The notes under the pieces were generated by a model. That model saw nothing but the letters and a program-made list of their open reading frames with translations. It was not told the origin of the DNA and made no database searches. Source: Pacificimonas pallii (lineage in GTDB: Bacteria > Pseudomonadota > Alphaproteobacteria > Sphingomonadales > Sphingomonadaceae). From it: a DNA stretch of 64,000 nucleotides. The stretch spans positions 669,806 to 733,805 of the forward strand of contig NZ_JAGSPA010000002.1 in the NCBI RefSeq assembly GCF_019204005.1. Reading direction: 5' to 3'. Position numbers and translations under genes: made by a program. Below, piece after piece: positions 1 to 9,014 of this stretch (its first letter is position 1; every line of letters begins with the position of its first letter).

Positions 1-726
1 CTGCGCCTGCCCGGCAAGCTGACCGACTGTTCGGCCGGCGGTGCCGGTGACACCGAACTGTTCATCGTCGAGGGCGATTCAGCCGGGGGCAGTGCGAAAC
101 AGGCGCGGGACCGCAAGACGCAGGCGATCCTGCCCATCCGCGGCAAGATCCTGAATGTGGCAAGCTCCACCACGGCGAAGATTGCCGCCAATAGCGAGAT
201 TGCCGATTTGATTCTGGCCATCGGTGCGGGTGCGGGTGCAACTTATGACGACGATGCCGTGCGCTATGACCGCATCGTCATCATGACCGACGCCGACGTC
301 GATGGCGCGCATATCGCAACGCTGTTGATGACGTTCTTTTTTCAGGAAATGCCGGGGCTTGTGAAAGGGGGCCGCCTGTATCTGGCGCAGCCGCCGCTGT
401 ACCGCATCGCGCAGGGCGGCAAGGTTGCCTATGCCCGCGACGACGCGCACCGCGAAGAGCTGATGCGGGTTGAATTCACCGGCAAGGGCAAGATCGATAC
501 GAGCCGCTTCAAGGGCCTGGGCGAGATGTCGCCGGGGCAGTTGAAGGAGACCACGATGGATCCCCAGAAGCGTACGCTGATCCGCGTGACCCTGCCGTCA
601 GAATATCAGGCCGGTGCGCCGGTACGCGAGCTGGTCGACAGGCTGATGGGCAAGGATCCGGCCCACCGCTTCCAGTTCATTCAGGACAATGCCCGCGAAC
701 TGGATGAAGCGGCGATCGACGCGTAG
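1..726 (+). CDS. parE: DNA topoisomerase IV subunit B, C-terminal part (5' end outside window)
   Basis: ATP-dependent type II topoisomerase subunit that decatenates daughter chromosomes together with ParC. 241 residues are visible and the frame is open from base 1. The TOPRIM domain is clear: EGDSAGGSAKQ at about residue 24 gives the catalytic Glu, and IMTDADVDGAHI at about residue 95 gives the metal-binding DxD. The C-terminus (KGLGEMSPGQLKETTMDP, then GKDPAHRFQFIQDNA) is the usual end of this family. The KLTDCS and ILPIRGKILNVA wording and the short tail favour ParE over GyrB. The start and the ATPase domain lie upstream of the window. Confidence 0.93.
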   Translation: MRLPGKLTDCSAGGAGDTELFIVEGDSAGGSAKQARDRKTQAILPIRGKILNVASSTTAKIAANSEIADLILAIGAGAGATYDDDAVRYDRIVIMTDADVDGAHIATLLMTFFFQEMPGLVKGGRLYLAQPPLYRIAQGGKVAYARDDAHREELMRVEFTGKGKIDTSRFKGLGEMSPGQLKETTMDPQKRTLIRVTLPSEYQAGAPVRELVDRLMGKDPAHRFQFIQDNARELDEAAIDA

Positions 727-736
727 GGCGCGTGCG

Positions 737-1597
737 CTATGCCGTGAGCGCCGTGACGACCGCCTTCACCTTGGCCTGACGCCAGCGTTCGGGCGGCGCG
801 ACGAGCCAGAAATGGTCGTCGCTGGGAATGCCATCGAACAGCTGCACCACACGTCTGGCATTGATATCGTCGCGTGCCAATGTGAGGGGCACGCGGGCAA
901 TGCCATAGCCAGAGGCGGCGGCGTCGAGCGCAAGGCCTTCGTCGACGACACTCAGGCCGCCATCCACATCCTTGTGCACCAGGCCATGCCCATCGAACCA
1001 GGCCTGCCAGCTTTCGCCGGGATGATGGATGAGCGACAGCGTCAGAAGATCGGCGGGCGCGGCGACATTGGCCGCCGCCGCGGGCGCGGCGACGACGATC
1101 ACCTGCTCCTCCGCGACCCGTGCGCCCGACAGTTCCTCTTCGGCTGGCAGCGCCCCCCATCTGACGGCCAGATCCATATTGGCGGTCGCGAAATCGGTAC
1201 CGTCGTCGGTCGGGACGAGAATGAAGCGCTGTTCCGGCGCGTCCGCGCCAAGAGCGGCGAGCCGGGCCGACAGCCACTTGCCGATGACCGCACGCGGCGC
1301 GCCAATGGTCATGACCTTGTCGCCCTGCCCCGACTGCATACGATCAACAGCCGTCTCAATTTCCGCAAAGCCGTCGCGTAGTGCCGGAAGCGCCGCCTCC
1401 GCCTCGGGCGTCAGTTCAAGATTGCGCGTAAGACGGCGAAACAGGACGACGCCGAGCACCTCTTCCAATGTGCGGATCTGCTGACCGACAGCCGCCGGTG
1501 TGACGTGCAGTTCATCGGCCGCCTTCGTGAAGGACAAATGCCGCGCCGCAGCGTCGAAGACGCGCAGACCGTTGAGGGGAAGAAGGCTGCGTTTCAT
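737..1597 (-). CDS. LysR-family transcriptional regulator, GcvA-like
   Basis: 286-residue DNA-binding regulator. The N-terminal winged helix-turn-helix covers about residues 5-65 (LNGLRVFDAAARHLSFTKAA, TPAAVGQQIRTLEE), which is the GcvA/AmpR subtype of LysR. A periplasmic-binding-protein-like effector domain follows from about residue 90 (GAPRAVIGKWLSARLAAL). Its start lies just beyond the 3' end of the upstream TPR gene on the same strand, with a gap of about 29 bp, so read-through is possible. The gene is tail-to-tail with parE with only 10 bp between them. No obvious target gene is adjacent, so the effector and regulon are unknown. Confidence 0.88.
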   Translation of the reverse strand: MKRSLLPLNGLRVFDAAARHLSFTKAADELHVTPAAVGQQIRTLEEVLGVVLFRRLTRNLELTPEAEAALPALRDGFAEIETAVDRMQSGQGDKVMTIGAPRAVIGKWLSARLAALGADAPEQRFILVPTDDGTDFATANMDLAVRWGALPAEEELSGARVAEEQVIVVAAPAAAANVAAPADLLTLSLIHHPGESWQAWFDGHGLVHKDVDGGLSVVDEGLALDAAASGYGIARVPLTLARDDINARRVVQLFDGIPSDDHFWLVAPPERWRQAKVKAVVTALTA

Positions 1598-1626
1598 TTC
1601 GACGTCTCTCGATATTCAAATATAAT

Positions 1627-3615
1627 TTAATCAGCTGACTCAAATTTGTAGCGTTGCCTCCAATCCTGACATCCGATCTGCGTACCCTGCCTGTAAATCG
1701 GTGCGAACCGCATTCTGCGCGCTGCTGCACTTACGGTCTTGTTAAACACGAAAGGAGGAAAGGAGTAAGTAATCCTGGGCGTAATTGCCTTGCCGTCGGA
1801 ACCAATGTCAAACTCGGAAACAACCTGTCCGCTCATGCCGAGCCGGATCAATATGTCCGGGTAATTCCCGCTTGAAATACCTTTCCGTTCCACCAGCGGG
1901 CGCAGGTCCACCAAGGAACATTGATCCGGCGTCAGGCCGCTGTTCGTCAGATAATTTTCAGCATCTTCGAACCTCTTGAGTTCCGCCGAAAGCGACGCGA
2001 GCCGCAGATTCGCAAGCTGCATGGACAGACTGGATTCCGGCAGACCTGTTTTCAAGACCGACGCATAATCGGAAAGCGCCGTCCGCTTATCATCCTCGAA
2101 TTCGCGTTCACGGCCCGCTCGTATGTACAACAGCGCCAGCGCTTCTGCGCGCAGGGGGTCCGTGCTTTTCTCTACATCGGCAATCCTGGCAAGATATTCG
2201 TCACGCATCGTAAAGTGCTCGAAGTGTTCAGGAAACGCCCACAATAAGGCGCGTTCGCTTGCCGACCAACCAAGCGAACGCGCGAGCGCGTCGGCTCGTG
2301 CCTGAAACGCCTGTGCAGCCTCGCGGTCCGTTTCCACATTGGCGAGCTCTACCAAAGTGATCAGACCGGAAAGACTATCGACCGCATCGGCGGCCTCCAA
2401 TTTTGCCAGCGCGCCGCGCAGGCGAACACGGAACGACTGATCCAATTCATCATCGCCAGGATACAGAATATGTCGAAACTGGCCAACTTCCTCAAACTTT
2501 GAATTGACAAGAGAAAATGCATGATCACCCATGGTTCGCAACTGGCGATCATTCTTATTGGTACAACTGACCTGCACGCGCATCGACGCGCGGAAAAAGC
2601 GCGAAACATTCTTCAGATTGGCCGAGTTCCAGGCCGTCTTTCGCATTTCCGAAATAAATTCCGCCTCGATTGCGCCGGGGCGCGAGGAATAAATGGGGGT
2701 CACGCTTGCAATTGTTCCGTCTTCAGCGATGCCGAGGTCAAGAATCATGCTGTCCTCGGGCCGCACGATGCCGAGCGGTGCGCATTGCGGTAGTCCTAGC
2801 CGATCCGGGGCTGGCGGCGTCTCCTCCATCATGCGGCCAGCCCCTGAGCTTTCAAGGACGAGCAGTGCATCATACCTGCGGCCGCGGAGAAAATCGGGAT
2901 ATGACGCCTCCGCACGCAGGCGCGCATCATAAATGTCGATTTTTCTTGAGCGCCGCCCCGCCAGCGCCAGCGCCTTGTCATAATAATCATCGGCGACGGC
3001 CGGAGCCTCGTGATTGAGCGCGATGCGGCCCCTCAATGTGAAGAGGGCGGTGAGCAGTTCTTCATTCTCCTTTGTATGCTCCATGCCCTGTACCTCGGCA
3101 ATGGCCGCTTCAGCGAGCGCCCGCGCCCGGTCAGGGCGATGGAAGATACTGGATCGCGCCTCTCCCATCTTTGCGGGAGACAATGCCGTGCTCGAGGGAT
3201 CGATTTCCTCAGCGTGAGCATATGTCGCCGCAGCGATGGGCAGGTTGCCATTCATTTCATATATCGAGGCGAGGGCAATGCTGTTCGCGGCGGCTTCACT
3301 GCCGCCACCCTCCGGTAAGCCCTCAAATATACGTGCGGCTTCCTCCAGATCGCCAAGGGCCTGTGCGCGCTGGCCGAAATTGACGAGCGCATCCCCGCGG
3401 CGGCTAAGGACGGCTGCGCCGACAGCACCGCCGCGCTGGGTTTCACTGAGGTCGTCGAGCAACGCTCCGAACAGCTTCGCAGCGTCGGCCCAATTCTCAG
3501 CCTCATAAGCTGTCTGTGCGGTATCGAATCGGTCCTGAAGACTCTGCGCCGATATGGGCGCCGCGAGCAGGATCGCCCCTGCCAGAGCGGCCGCCTGTGC
3601 TGTCCTTCTCATCAT
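1627..3615 (-). CDS. Exported TPR protein with TonB-C-like domains
   Basis: About 662 residues. I chose the ATG at 3615 because a cleavable signal peptide follows ([20 protein letters not shown], then ISAQS) and GGAG lies 5 nt upstream; longer in-frame starts run into queC. The N-terminal half is helical and repeat-like ([20 protein letters not shown]), typical of TPR proteins. Two segments resemble the TonB C-terminal energy-transducer fold: a central one ending in VQVSC, and the C-terminus ([20 protein letters not shown], then [10 protein letters not shown]). Such proteins are envelope-localised in sphingomonads and lack a TonB N-terminal transmembrane anchor. The function is unknown. It is divergent from queC with only 50 bp between the start codons. 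Confidence 0.75.
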   Translation of the reverse strand: MMRRTAQAAALAGAILLAAPISAQSLQDRFDTAQTAYEAENWADAAKLFGALLDDLSETQRGGAVGAAVLSRRGDALVNFGQRAQALGDLEEAARIFEGLPEGGGSEAAANSIALASIYEMNGNLPIAAATYAHAEEIDPSSTALSPAKMGEARSSIFHRPDRARALAEAAIAEVQGMEHTKENEELLTALFTLRGRIALNHEAPAVADDYYDKALALAGRRSRKIDIYDARLRAEASYPDFLRGRRYDALLVLESSGAGRMMEETPPAPDRLGLPQCAPLGIVRPEDSMILDLGIAEDGTIASVTPIYSSRPGAIEAEFISEMRKTAWNSANLKNVSRFFRASMRVQVSCTNKNDRQLRTMGDHAFSLVNSKFEEVGQFRHILYPGDDELDQSFRVRLRGALAKLEAADAVDSLSGLITLVELANVETDREAAQAFQARADALARSLGWSASERALLWAFPEHFEHFTMRDEYLARIADVEKSTDPLRAEALALLYIRAGREREFEDDKRTALSDYASVLKTGLPESSLSMQLANLRLASLSAELKRFEDAENYLTNSGLTPDQCSLVDLRPLVERKGISSGNYPDILIRLGMSGQVVSEFDIGSDGKAITPRITYSFPPFVFNKTVSAAARRMRFAPIYRQGTQIGCQDWRQRYKFESAD

Positions 3616-3665
3616 CCTGCTCCGACCTGCTTGCCCCCGTGCGGCGCAGCGTTTATCGCGCCAGC

Positions 3666-4361
3666 ATGTCAAAAGGTAAAGCCATTGTGCTGCTCTCAGG
3701 CGGCCTCGATTCAACGACTTGCGCGGCCGCCGCGAAAGCTGCCGGATTTGCCGTCATGGCCCTGACGATCGACTATAATCAGCGGCACCGGGTCGAGCTC
3801 AACGCGGCGCGGCGCGCGGCGGACGCGTTTGGGGCGGAGCGGCATGTGATCCTGCCGCTCGACCTGTCGATGTTTGGCGGATCTTCGCTGACCGACGATA
3901 TCGATGTCCCGAAGGGCGACGGCGCGGTCGATGAAAGCATCATTCCGCCGACCTACGTTCCCGCGCGCAATACGGTGTTCCTGTCAGTGGCGCTGGCGTG
4001 GGCCGAGGCGGTCGGTGCGCGCGACATCTTTATCGGCGTCAATGCGCTGGATTATTCCGGATATCCGGACTGCCGCCCGGATTTCATTAGGGCGTTCGAA
4101 GCGCTGGCCGCGCAGGCGACGAAGGCGGGTGTCGAGGGCGACGCGTTTCGGATCCACACGCCGCTGCTTGACCTGGACAAGGCGGGGATCGCGAAGCTGG
4201 CGCACAGGCTGGACGTTGACATAAAGGCGACGTGGACGTGCTACGATCCCGTAATGGACGGCGATAGTGCGCTGCATTGTGGTCGCTGCGACGCGTGCCG
4301 CCTGCGCAAGAAGGGCTTTGTCGAGGCCGATTTGCCCGATCCCACCCGTTACGCGGCATGA
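3666..4361 (+). CDS. queC: 7-cyano-7-deazaguanine synthase
   Basis: Converts 7-carboxy-7-deazaguanine to preQ0 using ATP and ammonia, in queuosine tRNA modification. The ATG at 3666 begins [18 protein letters not shown], which places the PP-loop SGGLDS at residues 11-16; the longer in-frame ORF would add an unconserved basic leader that overlaps the divergent gene. The C-terminal zinc-binding Cys cluster is present (WTCYDP, then [15 protein letters not shown]). 231 residues is the normal length. It overlaps queE by 4 bp (ATGA), implying translational coupling. queD and queF are not in the window. Confidence 0.95.
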   Translation: MSKGKAIVLLSGGLDSTTCAAAAKAAGFAVMALTIDYNQRHRVELNAARRAADAFGAERHVILPLDLSMFGGSSLTDDIDVPKGDGAVDESIIPPTYVPARNTVFLSVALAWAEAVGARDIFIGVNALDYSGYPDCRPDFIRAFEALAAQATKAGVEGDAFRIHTPLLDLDKAGIAKLAHRLDVDIKATWTCYDPVMDGDSALHCGRCDACRLRKKGFVEADLPDPTRYAA

Positions 4362-4990
4362 CCTATGCGGTGAAGGAACTGTTCCTGACCCTGCAGGGCG
4401 AGGGCGCGCAGGCGGGGCGGCGCGCGGTGTTCCTGCGCTTCGCCGGGTGCAATTTGTGGAGCGGACGGGAGCGGGACCGGGCCGCCGCGGTCTGCACATT
4501 CTGCGACACCGATTTTGTCGGGACCGATGGGCCGGGCGGCGGAAAATTCTTCGACGCCGCCAGCCTGGCAGGCGCAGCCGTCACGGCGTGGGGCGATATC
4601 GATGAGCACCGACTGATCGTGTGCACGGGGGGCGAGCCCTTGTTGCAGCTCGATCGCGCATTGATCGACGCGCTGCACGGCCAGGGTTTTCGGATCGCGG
4701 TGGAAACAAATGGAACGATCGCTGCGCCTGACGGGATCGACTGGATTTGCGTCAGTCCGAAGGCCGCCGAACCACTGGTGCAGACATCGGGACAGGAATT
4801 GAAGCTGGTATATCCGCAGAGGGAGAATGATCCGGCGGAATTCGCGGATCTGGATTTCGAGCATTTCTTTCTGCAGCCAATGGATAGTCCCGCGCAGGCG
4901 GAGAATATCGCGGCGGCGACGCGCTACTGCCTGGAAAACCCGCGCTGGCGGCTGAGTTTGCAGACGCACAAGATGATTGGGATACCATAA
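4358..4990 (+). CDS. queE: 7-carboxy-7-deazaguanine synthase (radical SAM)
   Basis: Radical-SAM enzyme that makes 7-carboxy-7-deazaguanine from 6-carboxytetrahydropterin, the step before QueC. The ATG at 4358 overlaps the queC stop, and the product is 210 residues. [15 protein letters not shown] is the family N-terminus. The iron-sulfur cluster motif is the expanded form found in many proteobacterial QueE proteins: [16 protein letters not shown] followed by TFCDTDF, so the CxxxCxxC spacing is stretched to CX14-CXXC. It ends normally at [11 protein letters not shown]. The reading frame is complete. Confidence 0.94.
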   Translation: MTYAVKELFLTLQGEGAQAGRRAVFLRFAGCNLWSGRERDRAAAVCTFCDTDFVGTDGPGGGKFFDAASLAGAAVTAWGDIDEHRLIVCTGGEPLLQLDRALIDALHGQGFRIAVETNGTIAAPDGIDWICVSPKAAEPLVQTSGQELKLVYPQRENDPAEFADLDFEHFFLQPMDSPAQAENIAAATRYCLENPRWRLSLQTHKMIGIP

Positions 4991-5065
4991 ATCGAGAAGC
5001 AGCACTCATAGGATGAGCCGATCTCGTGCCTTTCGCGGACGACCACGACGTTCGCGCTGAATATG

Positions 5066-5105
5066 ACGACACGCCATTCCCGGATCAGCGGGAATAGCGT
5101 GTCGT
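5066..5105. repeat. Long imperfect palindrome (REP-like) between convergent genes
   Basis: A 17-bp stem with one C/A mismatch (positions 5075 and 5096) and a 6-nt loop (5083-5088). The inner arm is ATTCCCG pairing with CGGGAAT; the outer arm is ACGACACGC pairing with GCGTGTCGT. It lies in the 134-bp gap between the 3' ends of queE and the BON-LysM gene. No T-run follows on either strand, so a classical terminator is doubtful. It could be a REP-type element or a processing/anti-readthrough hairpin for both convergent transcripts. Confidence 0.6.
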
Positions 5106-5124
5106 AAACGAACCGCTGGCCGAT

Positions 5125-5586
5125 TTAGACGGCGGCATTCTCGTCGGGGATGCGCAGAACCTGGCCCGGGTAGATCTTGTCCGGGTCGCTTAGCATCGGC
5201 TTATTGGCCTCGAATATTTTCATGTAAGCGCTGGCGTTACCGTAATATTCCTTGGCGATCTTCGACAGGCTGTCGCCGCTTTCCACCGTATGATAACGGC
5301 TGGCCGGAGCGCTGCTCGGTGGTCCGTCCGTATCGAGATCGTCGTCATCGACCTTGTTGATATATTTGGTGTTGCCGGCGAGGACCATCAGTCTTTCCTT
5401 GGTCGCCTGATCGGGGACCTTGCCGCTGATCTTGACCTTATTGCCATCGACATGGACCTTGATGTCGCCCTTCAGGCCCATGCGTTCGATTTCGTCACGG
5501 ATCCTCTCGGCCTTTTTCTCGGCGGGTGTCTGCTCGTCGAACAGCTCCGTACCCTTGTCTTTCTTGAAAAAGTCGAAAATTCCCAT
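5125..5586 (-). CDS. BON and LysM domain protein (Kbp/YgaU-like)
   Basis: 153-residue small protein. I chose the ATG at 5586 (MGIFDFFKKDKGTELFDEQ) because AGGAAGGAACG lies just upstream; the longer ORF adds 13 atypical residues. A BON domain spans about residues 20-80 (GDIKVHVDGNKVKISGKV). A C-terminal LysM domain spans about residues 98-147 (YHTVESGDSLSKIAKEYYGN, then IYPGQVLRIP). This is the architecture of the E. coli potassium-binding protein Kbp, and there is no signal peptide. Potassium sensing is known only for the E. coli family member and is an inference here. Confidence 0.9.
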   Translation of the reverse strand: MGIFDFFKKDKGTELFDEQTPAEKKAERIRDEIERMGLKGDIKVHVDGNKVKISGKVPDQATKERLMVLAGNTKYINKVDDDDLDTDGPPSSAPASRYHTVESGDSLSKIAKEYYGNASAYMKIFEANKPMLSDPDKIYPGQVLRIPDENAAV

Positions 5587-5649
5587 GGCGTTCGTTCCTT
5601 CCTGATATCTGCGATGCCGTATCAACGGCGGATCGCCGAATAAGGTCCA

Positions 5650-6624
5650 TTACATTTCCACTAAGACCTTCCCCATGGCCTTGCGGTCCATCATCCAGCG
5701 GATCGCCTGGCCGCCCTCGGCGAGCGGGAAGCGTTTGGAAACATGCGGTTTCAGCTTGCCTTCGCCAAGCCAGGTCAGCAGCTCCGCCATGTTCGCCTGA
5801 TGCACCTTCGGTTCGTGCTGCGTGAACGCGCCCCAGAATACACCGACAATGGCCGCGCCCTTGATAAGCGCGAGGTTGAGCGGAAGTTTCGGAATCTCGC
5901 CTGCGGCAAAGCCGACGACGAGATAGCGGCCTTTCCATGCCATGGAGCGAAACGCGGGCTCGGCGAATTTGTCACCGACAGGGTCGTAGACGACGTCGAC
6001 GCCCTTCCCGCCTGTCGCACGCTTGATACCGGCGCGCAGGTCCTCTTCGGTGTAATTGATGACTTCATCCGCGCCATATTCGCGGCAGAGGTCGAGCTTC
6101 TCCTGTGTGGAGGCGGCGGCGATGACCTTCGCCCCCATCAGCTTGCCAAGTTCAACGGCGGCAAGGCCGACACCGCCCGCCGCGCCCAGGACGAGAAGGG
6201 TCTCACCGGCCCGCAGGTCCGCACGCTGTTTCAGCGCATGATGAGATGTCCCGTAAGTCATCGTGAACCCTGCCGCGATATCGTCGGGCATGGCGTCGGG
6301 AATCGGGATGACCCGCGGAGCGTCGGTGACGATCATTTCCGCAAAGGCACCGTGACCGGTCATGGCGAGGACCCGCTGACCCACTTTCAGATTTTCAACG
6401 CCCTCGCCCACAGCATCAATGACGCCCGCGGCCTCGCCGCCCGGACTGAACGGAAGTTCCGGTTTGAACTGATAGAGGTTCTGAATGATGAGCGTGTCGG
6501 GAAAATTCACGCCCGCGACATTGACCTTGACGCGGACCTCGCCTTTGCCGGGCTCGGGCATATCGACCTCTCGCAGCACGAGGTTTTCGGGCGGGCCATG
6601 TTCGACGCACAATAGGGCTTTCAT
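5650..6624 (-). CDS. NADPH:quinone oxidoreductase, zinc-independent MDR family
   Basis: 324 residues from the ATG at 6624 (MKALLCVEHGPPENLVLREV), the conserved family start; the ORF extends 15 codons further without support. A GroES-like N-terminal domain contains PGGEAAGVIDAVGEGV. The Rossmann NADP-binding motif is LVLGAAGGVGLAAVELGK at about residue 145. The catalytic and structural zinc ligands of alcohol dehydrogenases are missing, which places it in the quinone oxidoreductase/crotonyl-reductase-like branch. It lies 49 bp downstream of oxyR on the same strand, so it may be co-transcribed and contribute to oxidative-stress defence. The substrate is not determinable. Confidence 0.88.
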   Translation of the reverse strand: MKALLCVEHGPPENLVLREVDMPEPGKGEVRVKVNVAGVNFPDTLIIQNLYQFKPELPFSPGGEAAGVIDAVGEGVENLKVGQRVLAMTGHGAFAEMIVTDAPRVIPIPDAMPDDIAAGFTMTYGTSHHALKQRADLRAGETLLVLGAAGGVGLAAVELGKLMGAKVIAAASTQEKLDLCREYGADEVINYTEEDLRAGIKRATGGKGVDVVYDPVGDKFAEPAFRSMAWKGRYLVVGFAAGEIPKLPLNLALIKGAAIVGVFWGAFTQHEPKVHQANMAELLTWLGEGKLKPHVSKRFPLAEGGQAIRWMMDRKAMGKVLVEM

Positions 6625-6673
6625 CAGCTTGGTCCTTATGTTGGGCTGTTCAGTCAGTTCGGATGCCACCGGC

Positions 6674-7579
6674 TTATGCAGCCGCCCTGCCCGCGTCGAT
6701 TAGCGCTTTGGCCAGCATGCGGAACTCATCCCCGCGCGGGCTGGAGGTGCGCCAGACGAGCGCGATTTGCCGCGCCGGATCGGTTCCGGCAAGCGGGCGC
6801 GCCTCTACATTTGTGTCCTTCAAAATGCCCGCTTCGATGGCCATCCCCGGAATGAGTGTCAGGCCGAGCCGATTGTCCACCATCTGCACCAGCGTATGCA
6901 GCGACGTTCCGATCACACTTGCCTCCGTACGGAATTCAGGACGGCGGCAGGCGCTGAGCGCGTGCTCTTTCAGGCAGTGCCCGTCCTCCAGAAGCAGAAG
7001 CTTGTGCGGGTCGATTTCGCCCGCCGCCACGCTTTCCTTCGCACCCGGCTGATCATCCTGATGTGCGGCCACGAAGAAGGGGTCGTCGAACAGGCGGACG
7101 GTTTCAACATCGCCGCAGGCCCAGGGCAGCGCCAGCAGCACACAATCCACCTGCCCCTTGTGCAGCGCCTCGCAAATCGGTGCGCTTGGCTCCTCGCGCA
7201 GGAACAGGCGGAGCTGCGGGAACGCCGCGCGCAATCTGGGCAGCAGTTTCGGCAGCAGGAACGGCGCAATCGTGGGAATGACACCCATGCGCAGCTCGCC
7301 TGCCAGCGGCTTTGATTCCGCATGGGCCAGCTGCGCGAGCTCCTCGGCGCTTGAGAGGACCGATCTGGCCTTGGCGGCGACCCGTTCGCCAAGCGGTGTG
7401 AAGCGCACGACCCGCCGTGTCCGCTCGACAAGGTTTGCGTCAAGCTGCGTCTCCAGCTCCCGCAGGCCGGCGGACAGGGTTGACTGGGTCACGAAACTCG
7501 CCTCTGCCGCGCGGCCGAAATGACCATGATCGTGCAAAGCGACCAGATATTGCAGCTGCTTCAAAGTCGGCAAATGCAT
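6674..7579 (-). CDS. oxyR: Hydrogen-peroxide-sensing LysR regulator OxyR
   Basis: 301 residues from the ATG at 7579 (MHLPTLKQLQYLVALHDHGH). The LysR helix-turn-helix is at residues 4-63. The redox switch is visible: C202 and C211 in DGHCLKEHALSAC keep the 9-residue spacing of the C199-C208 disulfide pair of E. coli OxyR, with the preceding LLLLEDGHC context. Oxidation by peroxide normally turns the protein into an activator of ahpC, katG and similar genes. It is divergent from ahpC across 159 bp, the expected arrangement for direct control of that gene. Confidence 0.93.
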   Translation of the reverse strand: MHLPTLKQLQYLVALHDHGHFGRAAEASFVTQSTLSAGLRELETQLDANLVERTRRVVRFTPLGERVAAKARSVLSSAEELAQLAHAESKPLAGELRMGVIPTIAPFLLPKLLPRLRAAFPQLRLFLREEPSAPICEALHKGQVDCVLLALPWACGDVETVRLFDDPFFVAAHQDDQPGAKESVAAGEIDPHKLLLLEDGHCLKEHALSACRRPEFRTEASVIGTSLHTLVQMVDNRLGLTLIPGMAIEAGILKDTNVEARPLAGTDPARQIALVWRTSSPRGDEFRMLAKALIDAGRAAA

Positions 7580-7738
7580 GATTGACCCCATCGATCATAC
7601 TGTAAAATAAAATTCATTGGCACGATAACGGAACCAGACCCATATGCAAGGTCTTGGTTAGATATGATCGCAGCGCCCGTACGTCGTGGCGGTGCGTTCT
7701 GTTACGATTTTCTCATCCGATAAAGGAGCATTAGCATT
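7580..7738. promoter_or_regulatory. Divergent oxyR/ahpC control region
   Basis: 159 bp between the two start codons. Visible elements are a possible -10 (TATGAT at 7663-7668) for ahpC without a good -35, and a ribosome binding site GGAG 10 nt upstream of the ahpC ATG. An 8-bp inverted repeat, CGATCATA (7592-7599) and TATGATCG (7663-7670), could mark two protein sites that bracket the region. A promoter lacking a -35 fits an activator-dependent gene. I could not identify an exact OxyR consensus (tandem ATAG/CTAT quarter sites). Confidence 0.4.
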
Positions 7739-8281
7739 ATGTTGACCGTGGGCGACAAACTTCCCGAATTCAAGGTTCCCGTACAGCAGGGCGTCGGCGC
7801 CCTGCCCGCCGACGAGACGATGACCGACAAGGACTTCGACGGTAAGTGGAAAATCCTGTTCTGGTGGCCGAAGGACTTCACATTTGTCTGCCCCACGGAG
7901 ATCATGGGCTATGGCGACCTGAAAGATGATTTCGAGGATCGCGACGCCGTTCTGATCGGTGCGTCCACCGATACGGATTTCGTGCACTTCGCATGGCGCA
8001 AATCGGATGAGCGCCTGGCCGCCTGCGATTTCCCGTGGATCGCGGATAATAAGAGCGAGCTGGCCGGTGCCCTTGGCATTCTGGACAAAAACGCAGGCGT
8101 TGCCCTGCGTGCGACGTTCATCGTGGACCCGGACAATATTATCCAGCACGTCACGATCAACGGCCTGAACGTGGGCCGCAATCCGAAGGAAACGCTGCGC
8201 ATTCTCGACGCGTTGCAGACCGACGAACTTTGCCCATGCAATTGGGAAGAGGGCCAGGAGGTCCTGAAGCCAGCCGCTTAG
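7739..8281 (+). CDS. ahpC: Alkyl hydroperoxide reductase peroxiredoxin, AhpD-linked type
   Basis: 180-residue two-cysteine peroxiredoxin that reduces peroxides and organic hydroperoxides. The peroxidatic Cys51 sits in FTFVCPTE. The C-terminal pair Cys165 and Cys167 in DELCPCNWEEGQ matches the actinobacterial AhpC pattern, in which AhpD rather than AhpF is the electron donor. That agrees with ahpD being the next gene. Expression probably depends on the divergent OxyR. A terminator-like hairpin lies directly downstream. Confidence 0.95.
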   Translation: MLTVGDKLPEFKVPVQQGVGALPADETMTDKDFDGKWKILFWWPKDFTFVCPTEIMGYGDLKDDFEDRDAVLIGASTDTDFVHFAWRKSDERLAACDFPWIADNKSELAGALGILDKNAGVALRATFIVDPDNIIQHVTINGLNVGRNPKETLRILDALQTDELCPCNWEEGQEVLKPAA

Positions 8282-8302
8282 GCGCACCCCCTGACGAAAC
8301 TG

Positions 8303-8341
8303 AAAAGGGCGGCGGGAGCGTTGGCTGACGCCGCCCTTTTT
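8303..8341 (+). terminator. Intrinsic terminator or attenuator between ahpC and ahpD
   Basis: A G/C-rich hairpin (stem AAAAGGGCGGCG pairing with CGCCGCCCTTTT, loop of about 14 nt) followed immediately by a T-run. It lies 22 bp after the ahpC stop and 26 bp before the ahpD ATG. It has all the marks of a Rho-independent terminator, yet ahpD continues on the same strand with no room for a normal promoter, so it probably lowers ahpD expression relative to ahpC rather than ending the operon. Confidence 0.75.
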
Positions 8342-8366
8342 CTGTCCAAAAGAAAGGAATTCACCC

Positions 8367-8885
8367 ATGTCCGTCAAAGACCTTGCCCGCACCCTTCCCG
8401 ATTATGCGAAGGACACGAAGCTGAACATTTCTTCCCTGCTCGACGATCAGATGGTCGACGATCAGAAGAAATATGGCCTGCTGGTCGCCTGCGCCCATGC
8501 CACCGGCTATGGGCCGCTGATCGACGCCGCCGAGGAAGAGGCCGCGGAAAAATTGTCCGCCGAAGCGCTGACCGCCGCCAAGGGCGCCGCATCCGTGATG
8601 GCGATGAACAATATTTATTACCGCTTCACACACCTCGTCTCCAACGGGGAATATGGCCAGATGCCCGCAAAGCTGCGCATGTCGATCATTGGCAAGCCAG
8701 GCGTCGACAAGGCCGACTTCGAACTATGGGCGCTTGCCGTCAGCGCCATTAATGGTTGCGGCATGTGCGTCGACAGCCATGAAAAGGTCCTGCGCGGTGA
8801 AGGCGTTAACGCGGACGTCATCCAGTACGCAGCCCGTATGGCCGCCGTGACGTTTGCGCTCGGCCGCTCGCTGGCCGCGGCGTAA
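8367..8885 (+). CDS. ahpD: Alkyl hydroperoxidase AhpD
   Basis: 172-residue carboxymuconolactone-decarboxylase-fold protein that passes electrons to AhpC (from dihydrolipoamide and its dehydrogenase in mycobacteria). The active site is E119, C131-x-x-C134 and H138 in DFELWALAVSAINGCGMCV and the following DSHEK. The second histidine found in Mycobacterium AhpD, between the two cysteines, is Met133 here. It is paired with an AhpC of the matching type. It is separated from ahpC by the hairpin at 8303-8341. The 129 bp after it show no further feature. Confidence 0.93.
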   Translation: MSVKDLARTLPDYAKDTKLNISSLLDDQMVDDQKKYGLLVACAHATGYGPLIDAAEEEAAEKLSAEALTAAKGAASVMAMNNIYYRFTHLVSNGEYGQMPAKLRMSIIGKPGVDKADFELWALAVSAINGCGMCVDSHEKVLRGEGVNADVIQYAARMAAVTFALGRSLAAA

Positions 8886-9014
8886 ACACGTCGCCGGCAC
8901 TCGATGTTCCGGGGGTGCCATATGTCGGCATCTCCGGAAAATCAGCTTCAGCATTTGCAAGCGCTGCAACCAGTGCCTAAATCGAGTCGGACTTGAAGGA
9001 TGGAGGACGCCATC

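Noticed and set aside
7580..7738. Exact OxyR binding site
   Set aside because: No tandem ATAG/CTAT arrangement at the needed 10-11-bp phasing; only a general regulatory region is reported.
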